Of a DNA stretch of 64,000 nucleotides, positions 52,102 through 62,459 are shown in pieces; the first letter of the stretch is position 1; each line of letters starts with the position of its first letter. The position numbers and the translations under genes are program-made. The notes below the pieces were generated by a model. That model did no database searches, was not told where the DNA came from, and saw nothing but the letters and a program-made list of their open reading frames with translations. This DNA is from an uncultured Clostridia bacterium. GTDB lineage: Bacteria > Bacillota > Clostridia > TANB77 > CAG-508. The stretch covers positions 1 through 64,000 of the forward strand of contig CANRLE010000001.1 in the NCBI GenBank assembly GCA_947631385.1, written 5' to 3'.

Positions 52102-52713
52102 TTATTCAATTATAATTTTATCTTGTTCAACACTAATACAAGCTTGTTTATGCATAGGTTCTTCGTCACGGTCAATTTCTTTAACAATATTAGCAATTCT
52201 AATTTGTACAGTATCAACTAAGCCTGCTGCTATAATTGCTTGTTTATTACCTTTTGCACCAGCATGTGCTAGCCCTCTTAATGCACCTAATACAATTATA
52301 TTATCTGATGCCATAACTTCTGCTCCAGAATTTACGTCTCCCAAAATTACTAAACTTCCTTCTACTTCCATTTTCTGTCCAGAACGTAATGAACCTCTAT
52401 GAAATTTGGTTTCTGATACAGCAATTTCTTTTTCAAATGTCTTTTTTATGCTGTGTAATCCTAAACTTTTAGGCATATCAAATTCTACTTCTACATCTAT
52501 TTTGCTTTTTATTAAATCTTGAATTTCATCTATTTGTTTGTTTTTTAATATTTTTCCAGTTACAGTTATAGGTGTTTTTTCATCTTTATATAATTTTTTT
52601 AGTTCTGTTAGTTTTTTCTTTAATGCTGTTAAAATTTCTTCATATTCGGCTTCATCACTTAGTTTTATAAGAATCTCATCTTTTTTCAAATTAATACTAA
52701 CACAATTTTTCAT
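52102..52713 (-). CDS. minC: Septum site-determining protein MinC
   Basis: A 203-residue MinC, an inhibitor of FtsZ ring assembly. The N-terminal domain covers about 1-95 and the beta-helical C-terminal domain starts near 100 (HRGSLRSGQKMEVEGSLVILGD, then NIIVLGALRGLAHAG near 147), which is the most conserved part. It starts 16 bases after mrdA and ends the mre operon. The usual minD partner does not follow, because the next genes are on the other strand; it must be elsewhere or absent. Confidence 0.94.
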   Translation of the reverse strand: MKNCVSINLKKDEILIKLSDEAEYEEILTALKKKLTELKKLYKDEKTPITVTGKILKNKQIDEIQDLIKSKIDVEVEFDMPKSLGLHSIKKTFEKEIAVSETKFHRGSLRSGQKMEVEGSLVILGDVNSGAEVMASDNIIVLGALRGLAHAGAKGNKQAIIAAGLVDTVQIRIANIVKEIDRDEEPMHKQACISVEQDKIIIE

Positions 52714-52729
52714 TTTTTACATCCTTTCT

Positions 52730-54851
52730 TTATCTCATGATTTCAACATATGGTGTTGCACTCATATCTTCTTCTACATTTTGTGTATTCATTCCAAAGT
52801 ATTCTTGCATAATGTCTCTAACTACTTCTGCCGTATAGTTTCCGTGTCCACCGTTTTCAACCATAACAACAATTGCAATTTCTGGATTTTCAAATGGTGC
52901 AAATCCTACAAACCATGCATGTACTTTATTGTTTGGTGCTTCTGCAGAACCCGTTTTTCCTCCTACACTTATGTTGAAATCTTTAAATCTAACATATGCT
53001 GTTCCGGTTGTATCACTAGTAACAGATTTCATTCCTTCCAATACAGCACTTAAGTACTCTTTTTTAATTTCCAAGTTTTCTGTATTATCATCACTAATTC
53101 CTAATTTTTGATTTACAAATTTGTTTATTTCTTCTTTAGATGTTTCTGAACCATTAGCATTTCTAATAGTTTTTACAATACTAACATCTATTTTTTTTCC
53201 ACCATTTGCTAGCATACTTATATATCTTGCCATTTGTAAAGGTGTAAATTCATTGTCACTTTGTCCAATAGCAGCTTGCAATACTGTACCTGGTCCCCAA
53301 GGCTCATTTGGGTGTAATTTTGCCCATGTTTCTTTGCTTGCTAAAGCTCCTGATATTTCTCCTTGTAACTCTATTCCTGTTTTGTTTCCTAGTCCAAAAT
53401 ACCTAGCATATTTCACTAAATTATCTATTCCCATTCTATCTGAAGTTTCATAAAAGAAATAGTTACAAGATCTTTCTATTGCACCTGATACATCTAAATA
53501 TCCATGACCTGTATGGTAGTCTGTATAAACCCAACAACGTGGTTGATAATCTCTATATTTAGTGTAAATTCCTGTATCATTAATTTTGGTTTTTAAGTTA
53601 ATAACTCCTGATTCTAGTCCTGCAATAGCTGTTACCATTTTGAATGTTGAACCCGGTGAATAAGAATTTTGGGTTGCTTTATTTACTAACGGCTTTGCTT
53701 CATTGTCACGATATTTTGCCCAATTTTCATTACTGATTCCTCCCACAAAGTCTGATGGAGTATAATCTGGATAACTTGCCATTGCTAGTACTTCACCTGT
53801 ATTTACATTCATGACAACACAAGCCCCTGCATTTGTATGATAAACTGTACCAAATCCTCCACTTGCTATTTTTTGAATATTAGATGCCAACGCAGTTTCT
53901 GTAATTCTTTGAAGATTGGCATCAATTGTTAATACAATGTCTGAACCTGCTATGGCTTCTTCAGCAACATATTCAGCTGTTGTCGTTCCATCTACTGCCA
54001 TGTCTATTTGTTTAACTCCGGTTTTTACCTTTTAGATATTCTTCAAATACATATTCTATTCCTGTTTTTCCAATAATGTCATTTGGACTATAAGTAGATT
54101 TTCTTGATTCATATTCGTCTGGATCTATTTGAGATGCATATCCTAATATATGTGATGCTAAATTTCCAGATGTGTATTCTCTAATCGGCTTTACTACTAT
54201 GTTTATTCCTGCAAATTTTTCAGAACTTTCACTAAATTCTGATACTGCTTCTCTTGGAATGTTGCTAGATATTGTGACTGCTCTTGTACTACTATAACCT
54301 TTTTGTGAAATTAAATAGCGAATAGCTATAATTTTTCTAATTTCTTGAATATTGTTATTTTGTATTTTATATTTATCTTTGAATTTATAAAATGCTTGCT
54401 CTGCTGTTATTTCTTCATCTAATTTATTATCTTCTTTCCATTTTGCTAATGTTTCGTCTGATATTGTAAATTCAAATGGCTCAATTTTAATTGGAAAAGT
54501 ATCTGAATATGAGCATCCATATTTTTCTAATACTTGTATCATGTTTAAAATAGCTATGTTTAAGTCTTCTGTATCTACTTTACTTTTATACATTTCAAGA
54601 GAAAATGCCATTTTTGAAGTAACTAATGGTATTCCCGTTTTATCTAAAATTGAACCTCTTGCAGCTTCTATTGTACTTTCCCTAGTAAGTCTTGTATTTG
54701 ATTCTTCTCGATATTCAGCTCCATGTACAATTTGAAGGTTAAATAATCTGGCAATTAAAACAATTCCAATAATATAAATTAATACAGTTAATATGTTAAA
54801 TCTTAATTTTACATTTGCTTTTTTAGGTTGTTTTTGTCTTTTTCCTACCAA
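52730..54851 (-). CDS. mrdA: Penicillin-binding protein 2 (MrdA), +1 frameshift at CGGA
   Basis: A 706-residue class B penicillin-binding protein after skipping one C at about 54020. It has an N-terminal membrane anchor (about 17-42), a pedestal domain (about 60-275) and a transpeptidase domain with SPGSTFK (catalytic Ser near 403), SCNYFF (near 461) and KTGSAE (near 625). At the site the zero frame reads GKNRS and stops two codons after CGG; with the shift it reads GKNGVKQIDMAVDG, the normal family sequence. PBP2 is the elongation transpeptidase working with MreBCD and RodA. The break would destroy an essential enzyme if not bypassed. Confidence 0.9.
54017..54023 (-). other. +1 frameshift site AAC-CGG-A (mrdA)
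   Basis: Minus strand context AAA AAC CGG AGT TAA; skipping C gives AAA AAC GGA GTT (Lys-Asn-Gly-Val). The only site not preceded by a UUR Leu codon. A stop follows CGG after one codon in the zero frame. Confidence 0.87.
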
Positions 54852-54872
54852 ATTTTCCCCTCCTTTTTACAT

Positions 54873-55406
54873 TTAAAAGTATCTTGTCAAAATCGTATTT
54901 CCTTTATATTCATTTTCCATATAATATCCAAATTTTTGCATTAATGGATATAAAATAATTGCTAGAATTAAATTATAAATTACCTCTATCGATAATATTT
55001 TTATAAAATTCAATATTTCTAAATTTGTTACTAATACAATGTAGTTTAGAATATATATTAATGTCTCAAATGCCGCAGTTGCTACCATTACCATTACCAT
55101 AATTGTTACTCTACTATCTTTTGAAAAGTTTTTATCAAATAATGCTGCTAAAAATCCTATTAGTCCTAATGCTACAGCATTAATTCCTACTTTTGTACCT
55201 ATTATCAAATCTAATAGTATTCCTATAACAAATCCATAAACTGTTCCCATAGTCCTTTTTGAAAATAGTCCTATGAAAAGTACAAATATTACAAATAGGT
55301 TTGGCATGATGCCACTAATTGTAAACCAATTAAAAAAATTAGCTTGTAGAATATAGATAATTATAGCTAATATAATTAAAATAATGTTAATAACTACTTT
55401 TTTCAA
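54873..55406 (-). CDS. mreD: Rod shape-determining protein MreD
   Basis: A 177-residue membrane protein with about five to six hydrophobic helices, in the standard position between mreC and mrdA. It has the weak MreD signatures LIIGTKVGINAVALGLIGFL (near 65-85) and LYPLMQKFG near the C-terminus. MreD is part of the elongasome scaffold. The assignment relies on size, topology and gene order rather than on motifs. Confidence 0.9.
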   Translation of the reverse strand: MKKVVINIILIILAIIIYILQANFFNWFTISGIMPNLFVIFVLFIGLFSKRTMGTVYGFVIGILLDLIIGTKVGINAVALGLIGFLAALFDKNFSKDSRVTIMVMVMVATAAFETLIYILNYIVLVTNLEILNFIKILSIEVIYNLILAIILYPLMQKFGYYMENEYKGNTILTRYF

Positions 55407-55423
55407 TTAGTTTACTCCCCTCT

Positions 55424-56239
55424 CTATTGATTTGTTACTACTAATACAGTCCCTAATTTTTCAAAATTAACAGCTGTTTCTATTAATGCATATCTGTCTG
55501 TCATATTTTGAGTATTTACTACTTTTTTTACATTTCCTACATGAATTCCTTTTGGATAAATACCACCTAGTCCTGATGTTTCAATGCTATCTCCTTGTAT
55601 CATATTGCTATCTGTTGGAATATACATTGCTCTTAATGATGATTTATCATCCAATGTTCCCTTGCATACAATTGCTTCTTGTGTTGTGCTCATTAAACAA
55701 CTAACAGAGCTTGCAGTGTCAATTATTGTTTGCACTTTTGCAGTTGAATCAGTAACAGAGATAACATGTCCTACTAGTCCTTCGTCTCCTATTACTGTCA
55801 TGTTTTCTTCGACACCATCTTTTTGGCCAATGTTTATTATTATAGTTTTCGAATAATTGCTAATGTCTTTATTTATAACATATCCTGGTATTGTTTTATA
55901 TTCTCCATATTTTTCTGTTAGATTTAAATATTCTCTTAATGTTTCATTTTGAGTTTTAATGTTTTCAAGTTCTCGTAATGATTGTTCTAATTCACTATTT
56001 TTTTGTCTTAAATCTTCGTTTTCTTCTTTTAAATGATTGATATCCGTAAAAAATGCATTGTTGCCACTAATTTTATTTTTTAGATATGTTAAACCATTTT
56101 GAATTGGCATTACCAAATTACTTGCAGCATTTTCAAAAAAAGAATTTTCACTATCTCCATTTGAAAATATTACAATAACAATTAATATGAGTATAGTTAT
56201 AATGACACCTATAATTCCAGCCTTCTTACTTTTATACAT
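55424..56239 (-). CDS. mreC: Rod shape-determining protein MreC
   Basis: A 271-residue MreC. A single helix at about 9-27 anchors it, a coiled coil follows (about 65-105, LKEENEDLRQKNSELEQSL), then the beta-barrel domains with VTGEEGLVG-like ENMTVIGDEGLVGHV near 150 and GLGGIYPKGIHVG near 230. It contacts PBP2 and links cytoplasmic MreB filaments to the wall synthesis machinery. It lies between mreB and mreD with short gaps. Confidence 0.93.
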   Translation of the reverse strand: MYKSKKAGIIGVIITILILIVIVIFSNGDSENSFFENAASNLVMPIQNGLTYLKNKISGNNAFFTDINHLKEENEDLRQKNSELEQSLRELENIKTQNETLREYLNLTEKYGEYKTIPGYVINKDISNYSKTIIINIGQKDGVEENMTVIGDEGLVGHVISVTDSTAKVQTIIDTASSVSCLMSTTQEAIVCKGTLDDKSSLRAMYIPTDSNMIQGDSIETSGLGGIYPKGIHVGNVKKVVNTQNMTDRYALIETAVNFEKLGTVLVVTNQ

Positions 56240-56253
56240 TGTACACTCCTTTT

Positions 56254-58022
<1,769 letters not shown>

Positions 58023-58054
58023 TTAGTTTTTTTCCTTTCTTGTTCTGATTGCCC

Positions 58055-58312
58055 CTATATTTTTTTATATATGTATATAGCTAGTACCATTCCTATAATG
58101 CTTGATATACTTATTTTAAACATTAATGCAAATGTTACTTTCATAACACTCAAGTCTAATACTATTGGATTCTCTAGTCCAAAACTTCCACTGTATGATA
58201 ACCACCATAGCCAATCTACTTTTGATGCTAGTTCTCCTAATAGTCCCCCTACTACTAATCCTGATAAAATGAATATTAATAATATCCATATATTTTTTTC
58301 TCTTGTGGCCAT
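58055..58312 (-). CDS. DUF4321 family small membrane protein
   Basis: An 85-residue protein with two hydrophobic helices (about 9-26 and 58-82), a WLWWLSYSGSFGL segment in between and a basic end. This matches DUF4321, which typically lies directly upstream of radC-mreB or maf-mreB in clostridia, a location seen here. Function unknown, presumably linked to wall elongation by context. Confidence 0.8.
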   Translation of the reverse strand: MATREKNIWILLIFILSGLVVGGLLGELASKVDWLWWLSYSGSFGLENPIVLDLSVMKVTFALMFKISISSIIGMVLAIYIYKKI

Positions 58313-58432
58313 TTTTTACCTCCATTTTTTCTTCGTTTTTTCTTACGGCTATTTTGTTTTTATTCTACTTTTGGTATTATATATTGAATTTATATTTTTT
58401 TCAAGTAGATTATGGTATTATTTCATAAAAAA

Positions 58433-58466
58433 TGCGAGCACAGACTTATTTGCCTGATTGCTCGTA
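58433..58466 (-). terminator. Terminator after Rpn copy 2
   Basis: TGCGAGCA (58433-58440) pairs with TGCTCGTA (58459-58466); the minus strand continues with TTTTTTATG. Confidence 0.7.
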
Positions 58467-58471
58467 TTATT

Positions 58472-59665
58472 TTAAGACGTTTCTAATTCTTTTTTTAATT
58501 TTTCTAGTTCTTTTTTATCAATTTGGGTCATGTCAATTATAAATTCATCACTTGTTTTCCTTTTTATCATTTCTTTTACAATTTGTATCATTTTTTGTTC
58601 TTTTCCTGTTTCTATTCCTTTCTCTATTCCTGTTTCCATTCCTTCCTTTATTCCTTTTTCTATCCCTTTTTTCATTCCCTTTTTCATTCCTTTTTCCATT
58701 CCTTTTTCCATTCCTTTTTCCATTCCTTTTTCCATTCCTTTTTCCATTCCTGCTTTCAAACCTCTTTCTTCTCCTCTTTTAAATCCATTTTCTTCTGCTA
58801 TTCTGTCCTTTTCTCTTCTCTCTTCTAATACCTCTATAAATAATCTTTCAAAATTTGTCATGTTTTCTTCTCCTCCTTTTCCTTCCATCAATTTTTTATA
58901 TCTTTCTATTTCTTCTTTATCCAATTTCTTTCGTATATCATTTGAGTATGTTAACATGATTTTTATACATCTCATTTCTTCTTCTGTTAATCCTTTTTTT
59001 ACTAGTTTTTCTATTACTTGATTGAATTCGCCTTTCGTCTCTATCTTTTCAAATAACAATGCTTTCGATAATTCTGTCTTTTCTTCTATTAATTCTTCTA
59101 TACTATAATCATTTATATCTACTAGATTGTACTTTGGATATTCCAATTTTTTGATATTTTCATATTTTTCCTGCTTCTCACTTATACTTTGAGGCACATC
59201 CCACTTCTTTTTTCCTGTATATAACACAATTGGACATATTAGTGGGTATTTTTCATTTATTTTTATGTCTCTCTTTTTCCCTATTATTAGTTGTAAACAA
59301 TATTCTAACATCCTCTCTGGCATTTTGTTATCTATTGTGCTTTGATGTTCTACTATGAAATATACTTCTTTTTCTTTTATTTTATATATGATGTCTGATT
59401 CCTTCGTCTTGAAATTCGATGTTATAAATTTTGTATTATATTTTTCTATATCACCCTCTCCTATTTGTATTTTTCTTTCGTCTATTACATATTTTTTTAT
59501 GAATTCTATAAATTCTTTCTTATTATCCAATGTTTCTTTAAAAATTTTATCATGATATTGATGTGTTTCTTCTTTTTGATATTCTTCTTCATCTTCATGT
59601 ACTACTAATGGCATTGGAAATCTTTCAATATATTTCCAATAATCTTTTGGCGTAAAAATTACCAT
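58472..59665 (-). CDS. Rpn/PD-(D/E)XK family putative transposase-nuclease (copy 2)
   Basis: About 397 residues of the same family as the gene at 8506-9522. The catalytic core is visible as SDIIYKIKEKEVYFIVEHQ near residues 92-110, followed by YPLICPIVLYTGKKKWDVP near 142. A long GMEKG/GMKKG tandem repeat (about residues 305-350) forms a charged coiled or helical region before the terminal family segment (SDEFIIDMTQIDKKELEKLKKEL). ATG 59665 is preferred: AGGAGG lies seven bases upstream, the same geometry as copy 1. The two proteins are clearly diverged, so copying is not recent. Confidence 0.85.
   Translation of the reverse strand: MVIFTPKDYWKYIERFPMPLVVHEDEEEYQKEETHQYHDKIFKETLDNKKEFIEFIKKYVIDERKIQIGEGDIEKYNTKFITSNFKTKESDIIYKIKEKEVYFIVEHQSTIDNKMPERMLEYCLQLIIGKKRDIKINEKYPLICPIVLYTGKKKWDVPQSISEKQEKYENIKKLEYPKYNLVDINDYSIEELIEEKTELSKALLFEKIETKGEFNQVIEKLVKKGLTEEEMRCIKIMLTYSNDIRKKLDKEEIERYKKLMEGKGGEENMTNFERLFIEVLEERREKDRIAEENGFKRGEERGLKAGMEKGMEKGMEKGMEKGMEKGMKKGMKKGIEKGIKEGMETGIEKGIETGKEQKMIQIVKEMIKRKTSDEFIIDMTQIDKKELEKLKKELETS
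58617..58752 (-). repeat. Tandem 12-bp repeat encoding Lys-Gly-Met-Glu
   Basis: About 11 copies of a 12-base unit (plus strand ATTCCTTTTTCC), with five nearly perfect ones at about 58687-58746, code GMEKG/GMKKG repeats in the Rpn protein. Repeats of this type near the C-terminus are frequent in the family and likely vary in number. Confidence 0.85.
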
Positions 59666-59681
59666 ATACATTCCTCCTTAT

Positions 59682-59710
59682 AGTATAATTTTTATTTGCT
59701 TATTCGTCAA
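59682..59710 (-). promoter_or_regulatory. Candidate promoter of Rpn copy 2
   Basis: Minus strand TTGACG (59710-59705), 17-bp spacer, TATACT (59687-59682), immediately followed by the ribosome site (59678-59673), as in copy 1. The 59672-59982 gap also carries a TATAAT at 59943-59948 that probably serves mecA, the block below, and T-rich sequence with nothing else that I can see. Confidence 0.5.
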
Positions 59711-59806
59711 TTTTTATTTTGCAGTAAAATTGTGTTTTTTCTTTTGTTATTACTGTTTTTTACCTTTTATCGCCTTCTTTCTCTTTTTTACTTTTTTCTT
59801 GGAATT

Positions 59807-59844
59807 TTTTTAGATTTAAATTAATAAAGATATAAAATTTATTG
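59807..59844. repeat. Second copy of the block upstream of Rpn genes
   Basis: TTTTTAGATTTAAATT (59807-59822) and GATATAAAATTTATTG (59829-59844) match 9600-9648 upstream of Rpn copy 1. Confidence 0.45.
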
Positions 59845-59982
59845 ATTGTGCCACTATTATAGTATCTTTATTTCAAAAAGTCAATACTGTCACACATTTT
59901 TATTACCAAAAATTGTACCTTTTCATATAATAAAATAAGTAGTATAATATATTTAGTAGTTGTTAAGGAGGAATTTAACTTT

Positions 59983-60624
59983 ATGAAAATAGAAAAGTTG
60001 ACAGAAAATAAAATTAGAGTAATCATCAATTCTGACGAAATAGAAAAAATAAATCTTAATTTTCATTCTATAATGACAAAAGCTGTTGATACACAAGGTC
60101 TCTTCTTTGATATTTTAAAAAAAGCTGAAAAAGAAGTCAATTTTCATACAGACGGATGTAAGTTACTAGTAGAAGCTTTTTCTTCTTATAATGACTTTTG
60201 GGTTTTTATGATAACAAAATATAAGAAAAATGATGACTCGATTAAAAATGAAACTGATTTCTCTAAAAAGAAATTAACTGTGAAAAGAAAACCTAACATT
60301 TTTAATTCTTGCAAAATTTATGACTTTCAAGACTTTAATACCTTCTGTGACTTTTGTACTTCTTTAAATAAAATTAAAGTTTTTGATATTAAAAAGTTAT
60401 GTAAAAATTCATCTTTATATAAATATAATTATACATATCATTTAGTTCTGTCAAACATTAATGAGCAGTATATTCATAAAGATATTTTCTTTTCTTTAAT
60501 TTCGGAATTTGCTAAAATTATTAAACATTCTGAAAGTTTTGAAAATAAATTATTAGAACATGGTGAATTAATTATAAAGAAAAATGCTATTATAGTTGCT
60601 AAAGACTTAGGAACTTCTCTATAA
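59983..60624 (+). CDS. mecA: Adaptor protein MecA
   Basis: A 213-residue MecA, an adaptor that delivers substrates to the ClpC ATPase. The N-terminal domain starts MKIEKLTENKIRVIINSDEI and continues with the acidic substrate-recognition part; the C-terminal domain (about 110-213) has FNSCKIYDFQDFNTFCDFC and the typical YHLVLSN and FAKIIKHSE segments. Length matches the family. It has a strong AAGGAGGAA ribosome site, stands alone, and is convergent with the M23 peptidase gene across a shared hairpin. Confidence 0.9.
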   Translation: MKIEKLTENKIRVIINSDEIEKINLNFHSIMTKAVDTQGLFFDILKKAEKEVNFHTDGCKLLVEAFSSYNDFWVFMITKYKKNDDSIKNETDFSKKKLTVKRKPNIFNSCKIYDFQDFNTFCDFCTSLNKIKVFDIKKLCKNSSLYKYNYTYHLVLSNINEQYIHKDIFFSLISEFAKIIKHSESFENKLLEHGELIIKKNAIIVAKDLGTSL

Positions 60625-60674
60625 AAAAAATCATTGACATGTAAAAGTGGAATTCTACATGTCAATGATTTTTA
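60625..60674. terminator. Bidirectional terminator between mecA and the M23 peptidase
   Basis: AAAATCATTGACATGT (60627-60642) pairs with ACATGTCAATGATTTTT (60658-60674) around a 15-base loop, with A runs on the left and T runs on the right. Confidence 0.85.
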
Positions 60675-61685
60675 ATATACATAGTATTGAGGATTATATG
60701 CTACACCATTTACTCTTACCTCTAGATGTAAATGTGGTCCTGTTGAATTTCCAGTTGAACCAACTGCTGCTATAGTTTGTCCTTGCGAAACTTGTGTTCC
60801 AGCAGTTACATATATTTTACTACAATGAGCATAATATGTTTGTACGCCATTTCCATGCGTAATAACTACCATATTTCCAAATGAACCTTGACGCCCTGAA
60901 AATGTTACCGTACCAGATGCTGCTGCTGCAATTGGCGTACCTGTTGATGCAGCAATGTCTAGTCCAGTATGTGATGACCTTCTTATTGCACTTCCTACAC
61001 CAAATCTTGAAGTAATTATTCCAGAAATTGGTCTAATAAGATTTATTCCTATATTTGGTTTTGCAGATGAAGTAGTTAAAGATGTATTCACACTTCCTGT
61101 TGTTTTATATACTGCTGAACCGTTTTTAGCAACAGCTATTACTTTTGCTGGTTCTACATATAGTTTGGAAACTGCTTCTTCTGATGTAACTAAATCTTGT
61201 ATATTTTGCTCATATTTTTCTACAATAGATATTCTCTCTATATTTGCACTGTTTTTTTCCTTTAATCCATTTACTACTTTTTCTGCTTCTTCAAAATTGG
61301 CTACATATAATTTTTCTTCTTGGTTTTCTAATATTGCATAATAGCGATAATATGTAATTCCTTGTTCTTTAACTTTATTAAATATTTCTTCATCATTTGG
61401 TACTACATCTTTTTTTAATAAACATAACTGATATTCAGGAAGATTTTCTACTTGGACAAAAGCTACATTTTGATTTCCTTCTTCCCCATTTTTTATATAA
61501 CTATTGATTTCTTGTTGTAATGCTGATTTATCTTCTGTGTAACCTACTTGTTCACCTTGTATGAAAACACTATAAGTAGGCTTGTATAAAAAAGCAACTG
61601 TACCTATGATTATAAAAATGGAAACTAGAAAAAGAACGATGATTTTTATGCTTCTTTTTGTATGTATCATTACTTTTTTAAACAT
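60672..61685 (-). CDS. M23 family peptidase (LytM-type)
   Basis: A 337-residue secreted wall hydrolase. One N-terminal helix (about 11-33) is a signal anchor; a central region (about 35-200) is a degenerate beta-rich repeat domain; the C-terminal LytM domain (about 225-337) has the zinc ligands in SHTGLDIAAS near 238 (HxxxD), the loop ASGTVTFSGRQGSFGN and HLHLEV near 320 (HxH). It probably cleaves peptidoglycan peptide bridges, or as a LytM-like protein assists sporulation or wall growth. Separate promoter not identified; it is convergent with mecA and divergent from purE. Confidence 0.92.
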   Translation of the reverse strand: MFKKVMIHTKRSIKIIVLFLVSIFIIIGTVAFLYKPTYSVFIQGEQVGYTEDKSALQQEINSYIKNGEEGNQNVAFVQVENLPEYQLCLLKKDVVPNDEEIFNKVKEQGITYYRYYAILENQEEKLYVANFEEAEKVVNGLKEKNSANIERISIVEKYEQNIQDLVTSEEAVSKLYVEPAKVIAVAKNGSAVYKTTGSVNTSLTTSSAKPNIGINLIRPISGIITSRFGVGSAIRRSSHTGLDIAASTGTPIAAAASGTVTFSGRQGSFGNMVVITHGNGVQTYYAHCSKIYVTAGTQVSQGQTIAAVGSTGNSTGPHLHLEVRVNGVAYNPQYYVY

Positions 61686-61838
61686 GCTTTTATAAATCTC
61701 CTTTGTGTTTTTTCATTGTAATAATATTGTAATATTCTATTTTTTGCAAAGAGTTTGCTTTTCCAATTTCCGTAGATTTTTTTACTTTTTTGATGTTTAT
61801 CTTCTTTTTCTTTGGTTTATCTCATATTTTCATTTCTC

Positions 61839-61868
61839 TTGACATTTATTTGTTGATTTATATATAAT
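61839..61868 (+). promoter_or_regulatory. Promoter of purE-purC
   Basis: TTGACA (61839-61844), 18-bp spacer, TATAAT (61863-61868). The leader of about 30 bases has no purine riboswitch. Confidence 0.75.
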
Positions 61869-61906
61869 GACATCATAAATTGTATATTTTATCAAGGAGG
61901 AAAATT

Positions 61907-62431
61907 ATGAAAAATATTGACGTTTCTATAATTATGGGTAGTGATTCGGATTTACCAATTATGAAAGATTGCGCCAAGTTTTTAGAAAAAATGGGCATTT
62001 CTTATGAAATTAAAATTCTTTCTGTTCATCGTACACCAGAAAAAGCAACTGAATATGCAAAAGCTTTAAAAGAAAATGGAGTTAAAGTTGTTATTGCGGG
62101 TGCAGGCGGTGCAGCTCATCTTCCAGGTGTATTTGCTGCAATGCTACCAACTGTTCCAGTAATCGGTATTCCTATTCATACAAAAACTTTGGGAGGAGTT
62201 GACTCTCTATATTCTATTGTGCAAATGCCTTCTGGTATTCCAGTGGCAACTGTTGCTATCAATGGTGCAAAAAATGCTGCAATTTTGGCAACTTCTATTT
62301 TAACTATTGGAAATGAAGATTTGAAAAACAAGTTATCTAATTTTAAAAATTCTTTAAAGGATGCTGTATCAACTAAAGATGAAAAATTGCAAGAATTAGG
62401 CATAGACACTTATTTAGATAATATGAAATAG
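61907..62431 (+). CDS. purE: N5-carboxyaminoimidazole ribonucleotide mutase PurE
   Basis: A 174-residue class I PurE, converting N5-CAIR to CAIR in de novo purine synthesis. Signatures: IIMGSDSDLPIM near residue 7, SVHRTPE near 40 (catalytic His), AGAGGAAHLPG near 66, and GVDSLYSIVQMPSGIPVATV near 96. ATG 61907 follows AAGGAGGA closely; the open frame from 61880 is not used. It is the first gene of purE-purC, 28 bases apart. Confidence 0.97.
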   Translation: MKNIDVSIIMGSDSDLPIMKDCAKFLEKMGISYEIKILSVHRTPEKATEYAKALKENGVKVVIAGAGGAAHLPGVFAAMLPTVPVIGIPIHTKTLGGVDSLYSIVQMPSGIPVATVAINGAKNAAILATSILTIGNEDLKNKLSNFKNSLKDAVSTKDEKLQELGIDTYLDNMK

Positions 62432-62459
62432 TTAATTTTTATAAAAAGGTGGTTTTAAT

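Noticed and set aside
54012..54023. Classical P-site slippage as in prfB
   Set aside because: Leu tRNA on UUA or UUG cannot re-pair with UAC or UGC in the +1 frame, and no Shine-Dalgarno-like stimulator is seen at a constant distance; skipping or quadruplet decoding fits better.
61869..61906. Purine riboswitch before purE
   Set aside because: The leader between the promoter and the ribosome site is about 30 bases.
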